Assembly (NCBI GenBank): GCA_022494885.1
Contig: JAGVSM010004994.1
Location: forward strand, 124,001 to 188,000
DNA: 64,000 bases
Direction: 5' to 3'
Origin: Micrasema longulum
Lineage: Eukaryota; Arthropoda; Insecta; Trichoptera; Brachycentridae
The translations under genes were made by a program, and so were the position numbers. This document shows positions 46,110-57,000 of this stretch, piece after piece. Under the pieces are notes generated by a model. It did no database searches, was not told the origin of the DNA, and saw only the letters and a list, made by a program, of their open reading frames with translations. Each line of letters opens with the position of its first letter. Position 1 is the first letter of the stretch.

Positions 46110-46193
46110 CGCTCTCGCGGTCGTAGAAAACACTTTTATCTCTCGTATTTTGTATGTAAATATATAAAAGTGTTTTCTACAGCCGCGAGAGCG
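46110..46193. repeat. Short hairpin repeat, 30-bp arms
   Basis: Arm 46110-46139 (CGCTCTCGCGGTCGTAGAAA...) pairs with 46164-46193 with two mismatches across a 24-nt loop. It may be a small foldback MITE. Confidence 0.6.
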
Positions 46194-46319
46194 TTTGGAA
46201 TATCACCCCAGGATTAGCGATGATATCACGACCAACGACGTATATAAGGAGGGGTTTGGGGGTCCAAACTTCAACCCCCCTATCGAAAAGTAGTTTACAC
46301 TAGATAAAATACATAGTTT

Positions 46320-46465
46320 ACTCCGTGTCCAGGCGGACGAAGAATACAATTCTAAGGTGTAAGAGTGATTACTTTACATTTACATAATATACGCTTCGTT
46401 TCATGTATAAAGCAGTTCCCTTATGCACCATAGAGTACGGATAAGCACATGATGATAATGATAAG
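46320..46465 (+). repeat. SINE-1 3' half, diverged
   Basis: GTCCAGGCGGACGAAGAAT, AGGTGTAAGAGTGATTACTT and TTATGCACCATAGAGTACGG followed by GATGATAATGAT resemble the SINE-1 body and tail. Confidence 0.5.
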
Positions 46466-46954
46466 TATATTAAGAACCCAATAGGTACCTACTGTGAATG
46501 ATAGGCAAGTACTTCAAAATACAAAGTTAGAGTAAAATACATCGACGGGAACACTATAGGTTCCCATCGAGCTATTCAATATTTCTAAATAAATACGCCC
46601 GTGATCATGACCATCACGACATGACATAAGACAGTGGAATGAGCAAAGAGCAGTGAGTAGTAGCGAAAGAGTTATCAGATTTTTAGAATTAAACCTAAAT
46701 TAACCTAAATCTAAAAAAAAATCGCTCGCTAACTTTCTTGGTAGTTTGATAATTCGAGAAAAAACGATACCGTGTACAAGTTTCAATGGGCCAAAATAAA
46801 GCTCAGCAACCTTTTATTAACTATTAAAAAAATCTGTCAAAATTTTTGTATTACCAAAAATTTACTTTAAATAAATAAAAGAAATAATCGTTTATTTGTT
46901 TTTTACTCAAACCAAATACTGAAAATTCGCAAACCCGTTATTCGGTAATATAAT

Positions 46955-47585
46955 TTAGCAATATCAATTTTGGGAAGGATCAGAAGATTTATTGATAAGG
47001 ACTCCTGCAAAACTATTTACAAAGCAATTATTGAACCACACGTTAACTACTGTAGTAGCATTTTATTTTTATCAAACAAAGAAAACATAGATAAACTAAC
47101 TGTATTACAAAATAAAGCCTTTAGAATCATTTTGAAAAAAAACAGATACACGAGGGTAAAGTCGATGGTAAATGAAATGAAATTATTAACATATAAACAA
47201 AGAATATTTTACAATACAATGATATTTGTTCATAAAATTATAAACTCTAATAAAAAAACAGAATTTTGGAAAAAAATTGATCGGAACCAGCATGAACACA
47301 ATCACAATACTAGAGAAAAGAACAAAATTAGACTTCCATTTAGGAAAAAAGGCAAAGTCACAAAATTCAATTTTATTTAAAGCAATTAAAAAGTATTACG
47401 AAATGGAAAAAAAATTTTATGAAGAAAAAAACATTTCAAAATTTAAAATAATGGTCAAGACATATGTGATAAACAACTTATAAATTAAATATATTTGCAA
47501 TGTTATTATTAGAACACACATAACAATATGTATGATATGTGTGCCCTATTTTAAGATTTAACTAAAAAAAAAATAAAAAAAAATA
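46955..47585 (+). mobile_element. LINE ORF2 C-terminus, frameshifted
   Basis: It encodes CKTIYKAIIEPHVNYCSSIL and IDKLTVLQNKAFRIILKKNR to about 47340, then a second frame continues KAIKKYYEMEKKFYEEKNIS to the stop at 47483. A short UTR and an A-rich tail end near 47585. Related to the fragment at 59056-59160. Confidence 0.75.
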
Positions 47586-47925
47586 GCAATAAAATTAGAC
47601 AAGCTATGCTATTTACATTAATTTCCATCACCAATTCACAGACTGACGGATAGCGGGCCGCGGGGAGATAATCATATCCGCGAAGTGAAAAAAGTGTAGG
47701 CTGTCAAAATTTGTCAACTACAAGCGAAATGTGTCCGTAACTGTATAACTGTAAACTGTAACAGTCAGCAGTAACAGGTCAACTAACACTGTTAACAGTG
47801 CTGCATTTGTATTGGAGCTGTAGTGCTAATTGAAATGTCTTATTTACGTGAATTGTTGGTCAGATAGTAAACAGTTATTGCAATTAGCTCATTCAAAATT
47901 ATCACCGATCGAAGAGTATGTCGTG
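47586..47925 (+). promoter_or_regulatory. ANKRD13 upstream region / 5' UTR with a small upstream ORF
   Basis: This stretch lies between a LINE tail and the ANKRD13 start. An 11-codon upstream ORF (ATG 47835 to TAG 47867) lies 58 nt before ATG 47926. The transcription start is not identifiable. Confidence 0.35.
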
Positions 47926-48024
47926 ATGGCCACCGTAGAATTGATCAAAGCGGAGTTTCCATTGCATTGGCTCGTCTGGAATAACTCGTACGAGGAGTTG
48001 CAGGAAGAGGTATCCAAGAAAGTG
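47926..48024 (+). CDS. ANKRD13: ANKRD13 exon 1
   Basis: It starts at ATG 47926 ([20 protein letters not shown]), matching the position of the short N-terminus in ANKRD13 proteins. The frame is closed upstream by TAA at 47827-47829, and no other in-frame ATG lies between. The donor is AAAGTG|gtaaga, phase 0. Confidence 0.85.
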
Positions 48025-51000
48025 GTAAGATTTATCTGTATTCGTTTTTGTTAAGATAGTGCTTATTTTAATAGTACATTTTATACGTTATCTGTCAAGG
48101 GTGTATGACAGAACCTTTCATTAGACAGCTGTCTTCTTGTCTGACGCGAGAAAATACGAATTACGGCAATATCTGCTCGTTCGCGTGCTACAAATCACGA
48201 AATTACTCTCGATATGAATAAAAAAATATCATAATATTGTGTTAATTGTAATATACTATTATTTATTGCCAATGAAATGAATTTCACCATTGATGTCCTA
48301 CATTTACTCCTGTGAATTGTAATTTTAATTTCCGAGGTATCATCTGCCTCTCCAACTTGAGCGATCACTTTATACATTGTTCGATTCATCGTTCTGACCA
48401 CGAGTACTTTTACATTTCAAGTTACATTATATTGTATCGGTGGCCTCGAGCGTGGCGGTGTAAACATACTAACTGCATATTAAAATTGTATAAATTAAAA
48501 AGGCCGCCCCAGAGCTCGACTCGTTAGCGACTCACCGAGAATAGGGCTCGGTTCTTATTTCCCAAAGAAACGTTTATTTTAAAGACCGACACGAGGAACG
48601 AATGGTAATTCTTTCTTGCGGAAGTTTGCGCTCTGTCAGAGATGCATTATGACCCCTCCGATAAATACTTTTATCATGTTTTCCACATCGTGTGCGCGTC
48701 GATGGTATTTATGGTGTACGATGCTGGCGCTGCTTCTTGTTTTGTATTATTTTACGAACTGAATCCTATTCGGTCATCAGCTCGGGTGAGGATAAATCTC
48801 AATAGACATACGGAGTTTTCGGAAGGGAATGCAAAACCGGCAATTACAGGGATTATGATCTGTCATTGGTCATTGGCTGTGGCATGAATATTTAGACCCT
48901 CGTAATTCTTTATGGAGAAATTGTTTTGAGATTTTTGTAATATTATGATGCGCTTGTTTTAATAACCTCTTGAGGGTCGATTCAGTATTTATGTACACAA
49001 AACTTGCTAAAAGTATCGAGTACATAGGTACTAAAAATATCGTCGAAAACATTCATTATTCCATGTCCGCTCCCTAGTTGGACCATATGGTGTCCACGAA
49101 GATCCTCCAAGCATCTCTGCCGGCTCCTGCGCATCCTCCCGAGTCAGGTTCGCGTCCCGTAGTTCTGACACGAACTGCCGACGAACAGTCAGCAGTGGAC
49201 GTTCGGGACGTCGAGAACCTGATGCCTCGTAAAGTAGGCAAGCGTGGTTAAGGCTCTCAGGAGGCATCCGCAGCACGTGGCCGAGCCAACCGTATCGCCT
49301 CCGTTCGTTGACAGTTGTCACCGGAGTTTGCTGCGTCCGTTCTCTTGTTACTTTATTCCTCACAAAGTCAAACCATCGCACATCCGAGATTCTTCTGAGA
49401 CACTCACTTTTCTCAAAACTCAGAATTTTGCTGCTTCGGGCCCTAGTGAGGTGCCACGATTCCATATATCCATAGAGGAGAACAGGTGCTATATAGGCGG
49501 CATTTGGTTTTCACTGAGTAAGTATCCGATCTCCAGACAGCCTTCATACTATTGAATGTGGCGCCTGCTATTCCTAGCCGCACTCCCAGTTCTTTTTGAA
49601 AGCTGCCATTTTCCATAACATATGACTGGGAGTCCAGATATTGGAAACTCTCGACCCTCTCGATGACTCGGTTTGACAGAGTCAGGGAGTTTTGGGCATC
49701 ATGAAGTGTTACACAGTACACGGGTTTTAGCAATATTGATTTTTAAAACCACGCATGCGGAGTACCTATTTAGGCTATCTACAGTGGCCCGAAGACCCCT
49801 GACTGAATCGTCAATTAAAAGCGCTTAGAAGTGAGCACTTTTTATGACAGAAGCCTATTTAAAACATAAATGAGAGGTATTTTTAATTTGAATGAAGTAA
49901 GGAACGCGGACAAAATTTTCAGGATCATTAATCGGTTGGATTCGATCATATGACGTCGAGATGACAAGTCGGTAAAACGTACCGAGGTAGATAGAGATAG
50001 TACAGAAGTTAAGTGTACCGCCTCGATATGTACAGATGAAGATAGCGTTCATAATCGCGGCACGGGTGCCAGTTCAGGGACTATAAAATATTCAGATGCT
50101 AAAACACCTTTTTAAAAAAAAAAATTGCGGTTGATCATTTTAGAAATCGAACCCGAGGCGAGAAAAGCGCATTATTGGTAATGTACAAACAATATTGTCG
50201 AGAAACGGGTTGCGCTCCCGTGGCTGATGTTGCGGACTCACGGATCAGAGGTCCGAGGTTCGAACCCCGCTCTATCCCAGCACGATTTCCATTTTCTAAT
50301 AGTGAGTAATTTACAACTTGTTAAAAAAGAAATATTTGGGCAAATTATAAGAACGAAAATATTTCTTTATCATAGAAGTAAAAATAGATATTAAAAATTG
50401 AAAAAAAAATGTTGAATAATTTCATTTCACATTTATTTATAATTTTTACCAGCGATTGGGTACAAATTTTTATTATTATAAAAAAATAAATGTTTTACCT
50501 TAAAAATAATAAGTAAAATGGTATTTAAACATCGAAAAAAAAACTTTAAGAGCATAAGTTGAACGTAGTTATGCAGAAAGCAGCCAGTCCACAATTTTAA
50601 ATAAATTAGACATTGGTGTTATCGGTTGCAGTATGGTCAATTCTATGTTCTGCTAAAAACAGCCAGACCGCTTTCATACAAAAAACTGTAATAATCACCT
50701 TCTGAAAGTGGTGTCGATCACAAAAATGGCATTTCTCAATTTGCAAAAAATACCCAGAGCACTAGAATAATCTGAAGGTACTTGAAAATTATTAAAACTA
50801 GTAAAATACGTAGTCAGATTCTCGTTTGTAATAAAAAAAAAAAACTAATGTATTCATTGTTTATCATTTGTCAAAATCAAAAACATTGCAACTGGTGTGT
50901 AGATTTGATTATTCACTCATTTTATAAAGGTGCTATTATCTCAGTTGTAAGCTTAACTTGTTATTTTTCTAATAATAATAATAATTAGGTTGAGCTGTTT

Positions 51001-54000
51001 ACAAACTCACATTATATGATATCTGATAATAATAGATGCAAGCCATGTTTGGTTTACCCGTTCGTTACCTGGTAAAGAATTTTTGTGAATCATCACACTT
51101 CTTCGTGTATATGATAGCAAGTTGCATTTCCAGTGTTTATTGAAATATTCAAATAAAGGCTTATCTACGCAAGTACTGCAGACTAACTCAACTTTCAAAT
51201 AAGATATACAAATACGGAATCAGTTTTTGATTTAAATGTAAATGTATTTATAAGACTAACTGTTATTTTGTATCGAGTGTAGGTATAAATTATTTGAATA
51301 ATATAACGTAATATGTACTTACATTAATTAAAAAAAGAATGTCCCAAAAATTAATGTATTCCCTTGGAGAGCTGAAATGCCAGCCGGTGACTCACCGGAA
51401 TATGTAAATCTGACCCCAGTAAAAAGTAATCAGTTTTCGAAATATTGGCGCTTTTTTGAATTTCGTGATAACCTACATCTCAAATCAGTTTCTCGAGAGC
51501 CACAACATCAAATATACTAATTTAGATTCTAACTATCCCGAATGAATGCTGATCACAGTTCAAAATAATACTGATAGTGCTGTACTTTTGCGTGAAAAAA
51601 ATCATTAATGCAATTATGCAGCTGACTTTGACTCGAAAATGAACGAATTTCACCGAGGTCGTATTTACATATCAGCCCTTCCGAAGAATACGTTTGTTTA
51701 TGGGACCACCTGTACGTACACTGTGTTTCAGGGCCAGTTTGCAAAACTTCAGAAGAATATTCCTCATACGTTAATAAAAATCCCAAATATCTTTTTTCAA
51801 AAACTCGTTTTTTTATGAGAAAAATTAGCCATTATAATTTTAAAATGGAGAAAATCCTTCCGCAAAGCTCTACCTGTCCCCTACCCTACTCCTCCCTGAC
51901 CCGACCGCTTCCCTAGTCCACGTCCAGTGCGTATCGTTTCATCAGCCAAATAAGATTTTAATCTCAATTTTTTTTAAACTAAAAAATGATGTTTTCAAAA
52001 AAAAAAAACTCCATTAAGATATTTTTAAAAGTACATCATAAAAAATGTTCCTCCGAAGTTTCGCGGTGTGGCCCTGAAAAACCGTGTATAATTATGTCCT
52101 AAATATAAGTGCTTACAATGTTTGTCTTTTGCGAAGTTAAGTAAAGTAAATGTTAAGAAGTGGAATGGGGGAAATCAGTGGGGCTTCCTTGCGCTCCCCG
52201 CTAGCCGCCGGACGCCGGCCACCGTCCGTTAGCCACTAGCCAGGTTTCCTCCCACGTGTGTGTGTGTGTTGTACCGGAATCATAATTAGGCATTTTTAAT
52301 CTCCGGACCTGCCTGACCCGCCTCCCCGAATCCTATTATCACCTGTTAGCCGCGCACGCACTGTATATATGTAATTAAGCATAATGTAATTGTCCACTTC
52401 TTGTTTGTATTGTGTAACCTTTAGGATAAAATCATTCCAAGTACTTCTACTTAAATAATAATAGCGTAATATCTAGAAACGAGGGAAATAAGAAATTCAT
52501 TTAAAACCAAACAAAAATAATTCATTTTTATGACATCATTAATTAAATGTGATTAATTTTTAGTATTAGTGTAGTAATTTAATGATTCATTTTTTATTTT
52601 ATTTTAAATCTTGAAGTAGGGCACACGTAAGCACTAACACCCCTAGGCTTTCTATAATATAGCTTCAGTCATTGTTTGATTACATATGAATTAATGAATT
52701 TATTTTATTTACTATTTATATATTTCCGGCAACACTGATGACTAGTCCGACTAGTTAGCGTCCACTTGGCGAACTGTGGGCGATGGGATCGCCCTCGTAA
52801 CGGTGTGATCACAGCGGATAACGAGAGTATAAAAGGCGAGTTTCTGGTGCCTCAAAACCAATAAGCTAAGGGACAGTAATCCCGACAGAAAAGTTCACCA
52901 GAGAAGGCAAAGGAAACCCACTCTGTTCTTCTTTTCCCGGGAATCACTGTGGCGAGTACATCCAATAAGCAGTTGTCCCGGCTGCGGAATATAAGAGTAG
53001 CGCGGGACCGTAATGCTTTCCCTGTCGTGGTCGCCAACGTCGAGGGGACCTGACAAGGCACTGCGAAAAGAAGATTTATTATTTATTTAAAACATACATA
53101 CATTAGTTGATTTCAGAGACACTGTTTGAATTTGTAATTATATGTTATAATTAAAACAAGGGTAAATACTCATTTAATTATGTTTTAACAAGATGTATGA
53201 CATTGCAAATACGAATAGGTAAATAAAAGAAAACATTTATTTCAGCATGATTTGGAGAAGTTGGACCCCCGAGGGCGTACTCCGCTAGTGCTGGCCGTGA
53301 CACTCGGCCTGACCTCCATCACCCGCCTCCTGCTGGACGGGGGAGCTAACGTCAACTGCGAGAATCGGGAAGGATGGTCGGGTTAGTTATTTTTGTGCAG
53401 TCACAAGCTAATGCTGGCTGTAACAGTCACAGTCACTAGCTAGCGTTGGCCGCGACACTCGCAGTAACTAGCTAGTGCTGGCCGTAACACTCGCAGTCAC
53501 CGGCTAGTGCTGGTTGTATCGCTCAGTCATCAGCTAATGCCTGAACACTTACTCCCACACAAAAACACACAAATACACCTACTCTTATACACATAAACGC
53601 ACCCTTTTGTTGTACCACAATTTAATATGTATGATTTTTATTTAGAAACTTCGCTGGTCTGTCTGTAAACTGTATCTTTTTACGTTACTATATCATTGTC
53701 AACTGTTTGTTTCTGTAAATTAAATAAATAAATAATGCTAGTTCTGACCTTAACAAAGTCAATCCAAATTCCCATATGTTTTTTTCCAACTCTATTTAAT
53801 TAACTATCTATATATGCATCTTAAAACAAAGGTTGATTAAAAAATCTTGCACAGCAAATAATATTTTCAGAATATTTTTTATTTACGCACTCCTTTTTCT
53901 GCATCCACAACAAATTATGTCGATGAATCAAAATGCAGTTTACTTATAATTAATTCTACATGATTTTGCAATGGTAATATGTCGTGTGTGCAGTGGTGCA

Positions 54001-57000
54001 GGAAGCTGTGTCCACGGGGGACCCCGAACTAGTAGCGCTGGCTGTGGGGCGGCGCGATGCGCAGCGTGCGGCGGCCCGTGCGCTAGCAGTGCCGCTGCTG
54101 CTGTCCCGTCTGCACACCGCGCCCGACTTCTACGTCGAGATGAAGTGGGAGTTCACCAGCTGGAGTGAGTCCTTAGCGCGTATTTTATCTGTACAATGTG
54201 TGGTAAACAAACAACGATACTGTCGCATCGTGCGTTATGTTGATCTCGATACCTACGAAGCGATAACTCGTAGTTTTATCTAATAAATAAAAGACTGTTA
54301 AACCATACCAATTTTTTTTTTAAATATTTTTATATATCGTATTATCAGCGCTATGATTTTTTAAAGTTTTAACGTCAGAGATTCTCTTCCGTTTATTCTC
54401 AATCAGTTCTGCCCATTGGTCCATTGGCGGCAAGCAAACCGTAAATCTTCTGTAACTCTCTTATCATTGGTTTATTCATATGAACCAGTGGCGTTCAAAG
54501 TAGTTTGTTTTTTTATTTATTTTGTACATTTTCAGGAAACTGCAGACATTTTTTTACCGCGCCCAAGAAAACATTTATTGTATCTTATTTCCCGTAGGGC
54601 TGAAGTTCCTCGTCCTGAATTTATTGTAATAGAGAGGGAAAACATTTTTGAAAAGGGAGTATGGAAATCTATACATTTACAGGGCTTATGATCTGTCATT
54701 GGCTGGTTTAAATGGCCACTTTATATACTGCAATTAATTATGCAGTCTCGTTATTTAATATATTTTTCATATCAAAAACATTTTACAATTTGTGGTGTGA
54801 CATTTTCCACTTATTTATTTATAAATTTGTACAAACCACTTTAACTTTTGTGGACACTCGGAAAACATTTTCTTGAAACCGGTGTTTTAGCCATTGTATC
54901 ATGAATACCGCTTTTGTCAAACCTTCGTTATTAAGGTCTGAATATTTTGGAGTTTTTAATTTTCACCCACCAACAAATACAGCCATAGTCTAAAAGTATA
55001 ATAGGAAGGTATGGTATTTAAAAATCGAATTGTGATCCCGTGGCTGGTGTCGCGGAGTCACGGATCAGAGGTCCGAGGTTCGAACCCCACTCTGCCCCGA
55101 ATCGATCCCCATTTTCTAATAGTGAGTGATTTACGTGTTGAAAACGGCCCCAAAATTGAAATCATCATTATTCCCCTTTCTGCACCAAGTGTGCATAGGG
55201 CATCGCATTGGTAAACCAAATGCATTGTAGTTCGATCATCTGTGACAAGAAGGTAGGGTGATCAGTATTTCGCATCCATCCTGCCGGTAATCAAACCCGG
55301 GATTTCAAGAATGGTGGGCGTACGCGTCAACCACTACACGAGATAAAAGTCACTTTGACTCGGGAGCAGTTATCGAGTGGAAAATACTCATCCAGGGTTC
55401 TGTTTCTATTTTACACACAGAACTATATTCGGGTAAATTATAAGAACGCAATTTTTTTTTTTTACAATAATTTCTATATTACATGTTAAAATATTTAATA
55501 TCTGAAATATGTGCATTTCAATAAAATAATATTTATCATTCTGCTGAATTGACCCCTCGGCTTGTTGCAGTGCCTCTGGTGTCACGCATGTGTCCACACG
55601 ACACGTATCGCGTGTACAAGCGTGGGGCGAGCGTGCGTATCGACACCACGCTGCTGGGTTTTGAGGACTCCCAGTGGCAGAGAGGGGACAGGACCTACAT
55701 TTTCAAGGGACAAGGTAACATCATTACAATAATACTATTTAACTATTAAATTTCATTTGAATCGGGTCGCAGTCTCGGGGCTAGTGTCGCGGACTCAGTT
55801 CACTGTTTTATTATGGGGGTAGTGTTCTTGATAGCAAAATTTGGGTACTTTCGCGTCAAAAGCTTATGCATTCTCAAACGGTTTTAATGGATTCATATAA
55901 AATTTTACGATTTTAAGGTTACAGTCGCAATATTGTTTGAAAGTTTCCATTGTTTACTATTTGTCACTTATTTTGGTAAAAATAAAGTCAATAAAATAAA
56001 TAAATAAATAAAATCAAATAAATATCCATCTATTTTCCACTGTTTGTCTATATCATGACTACTCACTAACGACTTGTAAACATTAACTCAGTTTTTAACA
56101 GTTAACAACTTATTTTCAAATTTATTATAAAGTTATTAGCTACAGTTGGAGACGAACTATATTTCACGCCCAGCCCGTACGGTGGCTGAGCGCGAACTCA
56201 TAAAAAAGCACTTGTATTCCCGCACTTGTAAAAAAGTGGCAAAGAAGTTTGTACGATCTTCGCTTAAGGGTTTATTTTATTTTTCTATCTAATTCAATTT
56301 AGAAGTAGTCTAATAGTGGGAGTGCGTATGATCCTGATTAGCTCCCTTAAGTGTGGAAATTGTCCAGGTAACTCGGCCAGCATGATGGAGCTGGACCACG
56401 ACAGCCGCCAGGTGTGGACGGAGCGCCTGCCCCCCTCCCCCCCGCCGGCGCCCCCCGCCGCCCCCACGCCCCGCCAGGTGGAGCACCGTCTCACGGCCCC
56501 CATCGCCACCAACTACATCGACACCGAGAAGATTAGCTTCGAAAGGTGACACCTTTTCTCTTATTGACCAGTGTATTCATCCAGCTGAAATTAATTATGT
56601 CATGTTGAGAGCGCGTACTGAATATTTGAAAACTTGCTAATTTAATATGTAATAAGTTATTCACTATTTTATAAAATCGCCAAACCCGAAATAACGGAGA
56701 GCCAAATAGAACATGTACAATGACGGATGGTACTGAATGAGGCCTAGTACCTCACAATCCTATACATATTTGTGGCTAGAGTCTCGATATTCTAACGTCT
56801 GCCCCCGCAAGTGACATAACTAATTGTCTTTATTAAAAGGGCAGCTCATTAGATTACAAGGTACCCCTAGCCAAAATAAACACAGAAAACCAACATATAA
56901 ATAACTTCATAAAAAAACTTGTGCAGTTTATTAGAGCACCGCGTGTAGCCCTAGCGACAACTCGCGAAGCTTCAGCCGCCATCGGGGGTCTCATAATTTC

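Noticed and set aside
51553..51786. 77-aa minus-strand ORF
   Set aside because: Looks like part of an interspersed repeat, but I could not identify a family, so it is not called as a gene.
53400..53550. CRISPR-like tandem array
   Set aside because: Contiguous 32-bp units without spacers in a eukaryotic intron; a minisatellite, not CRISPR.
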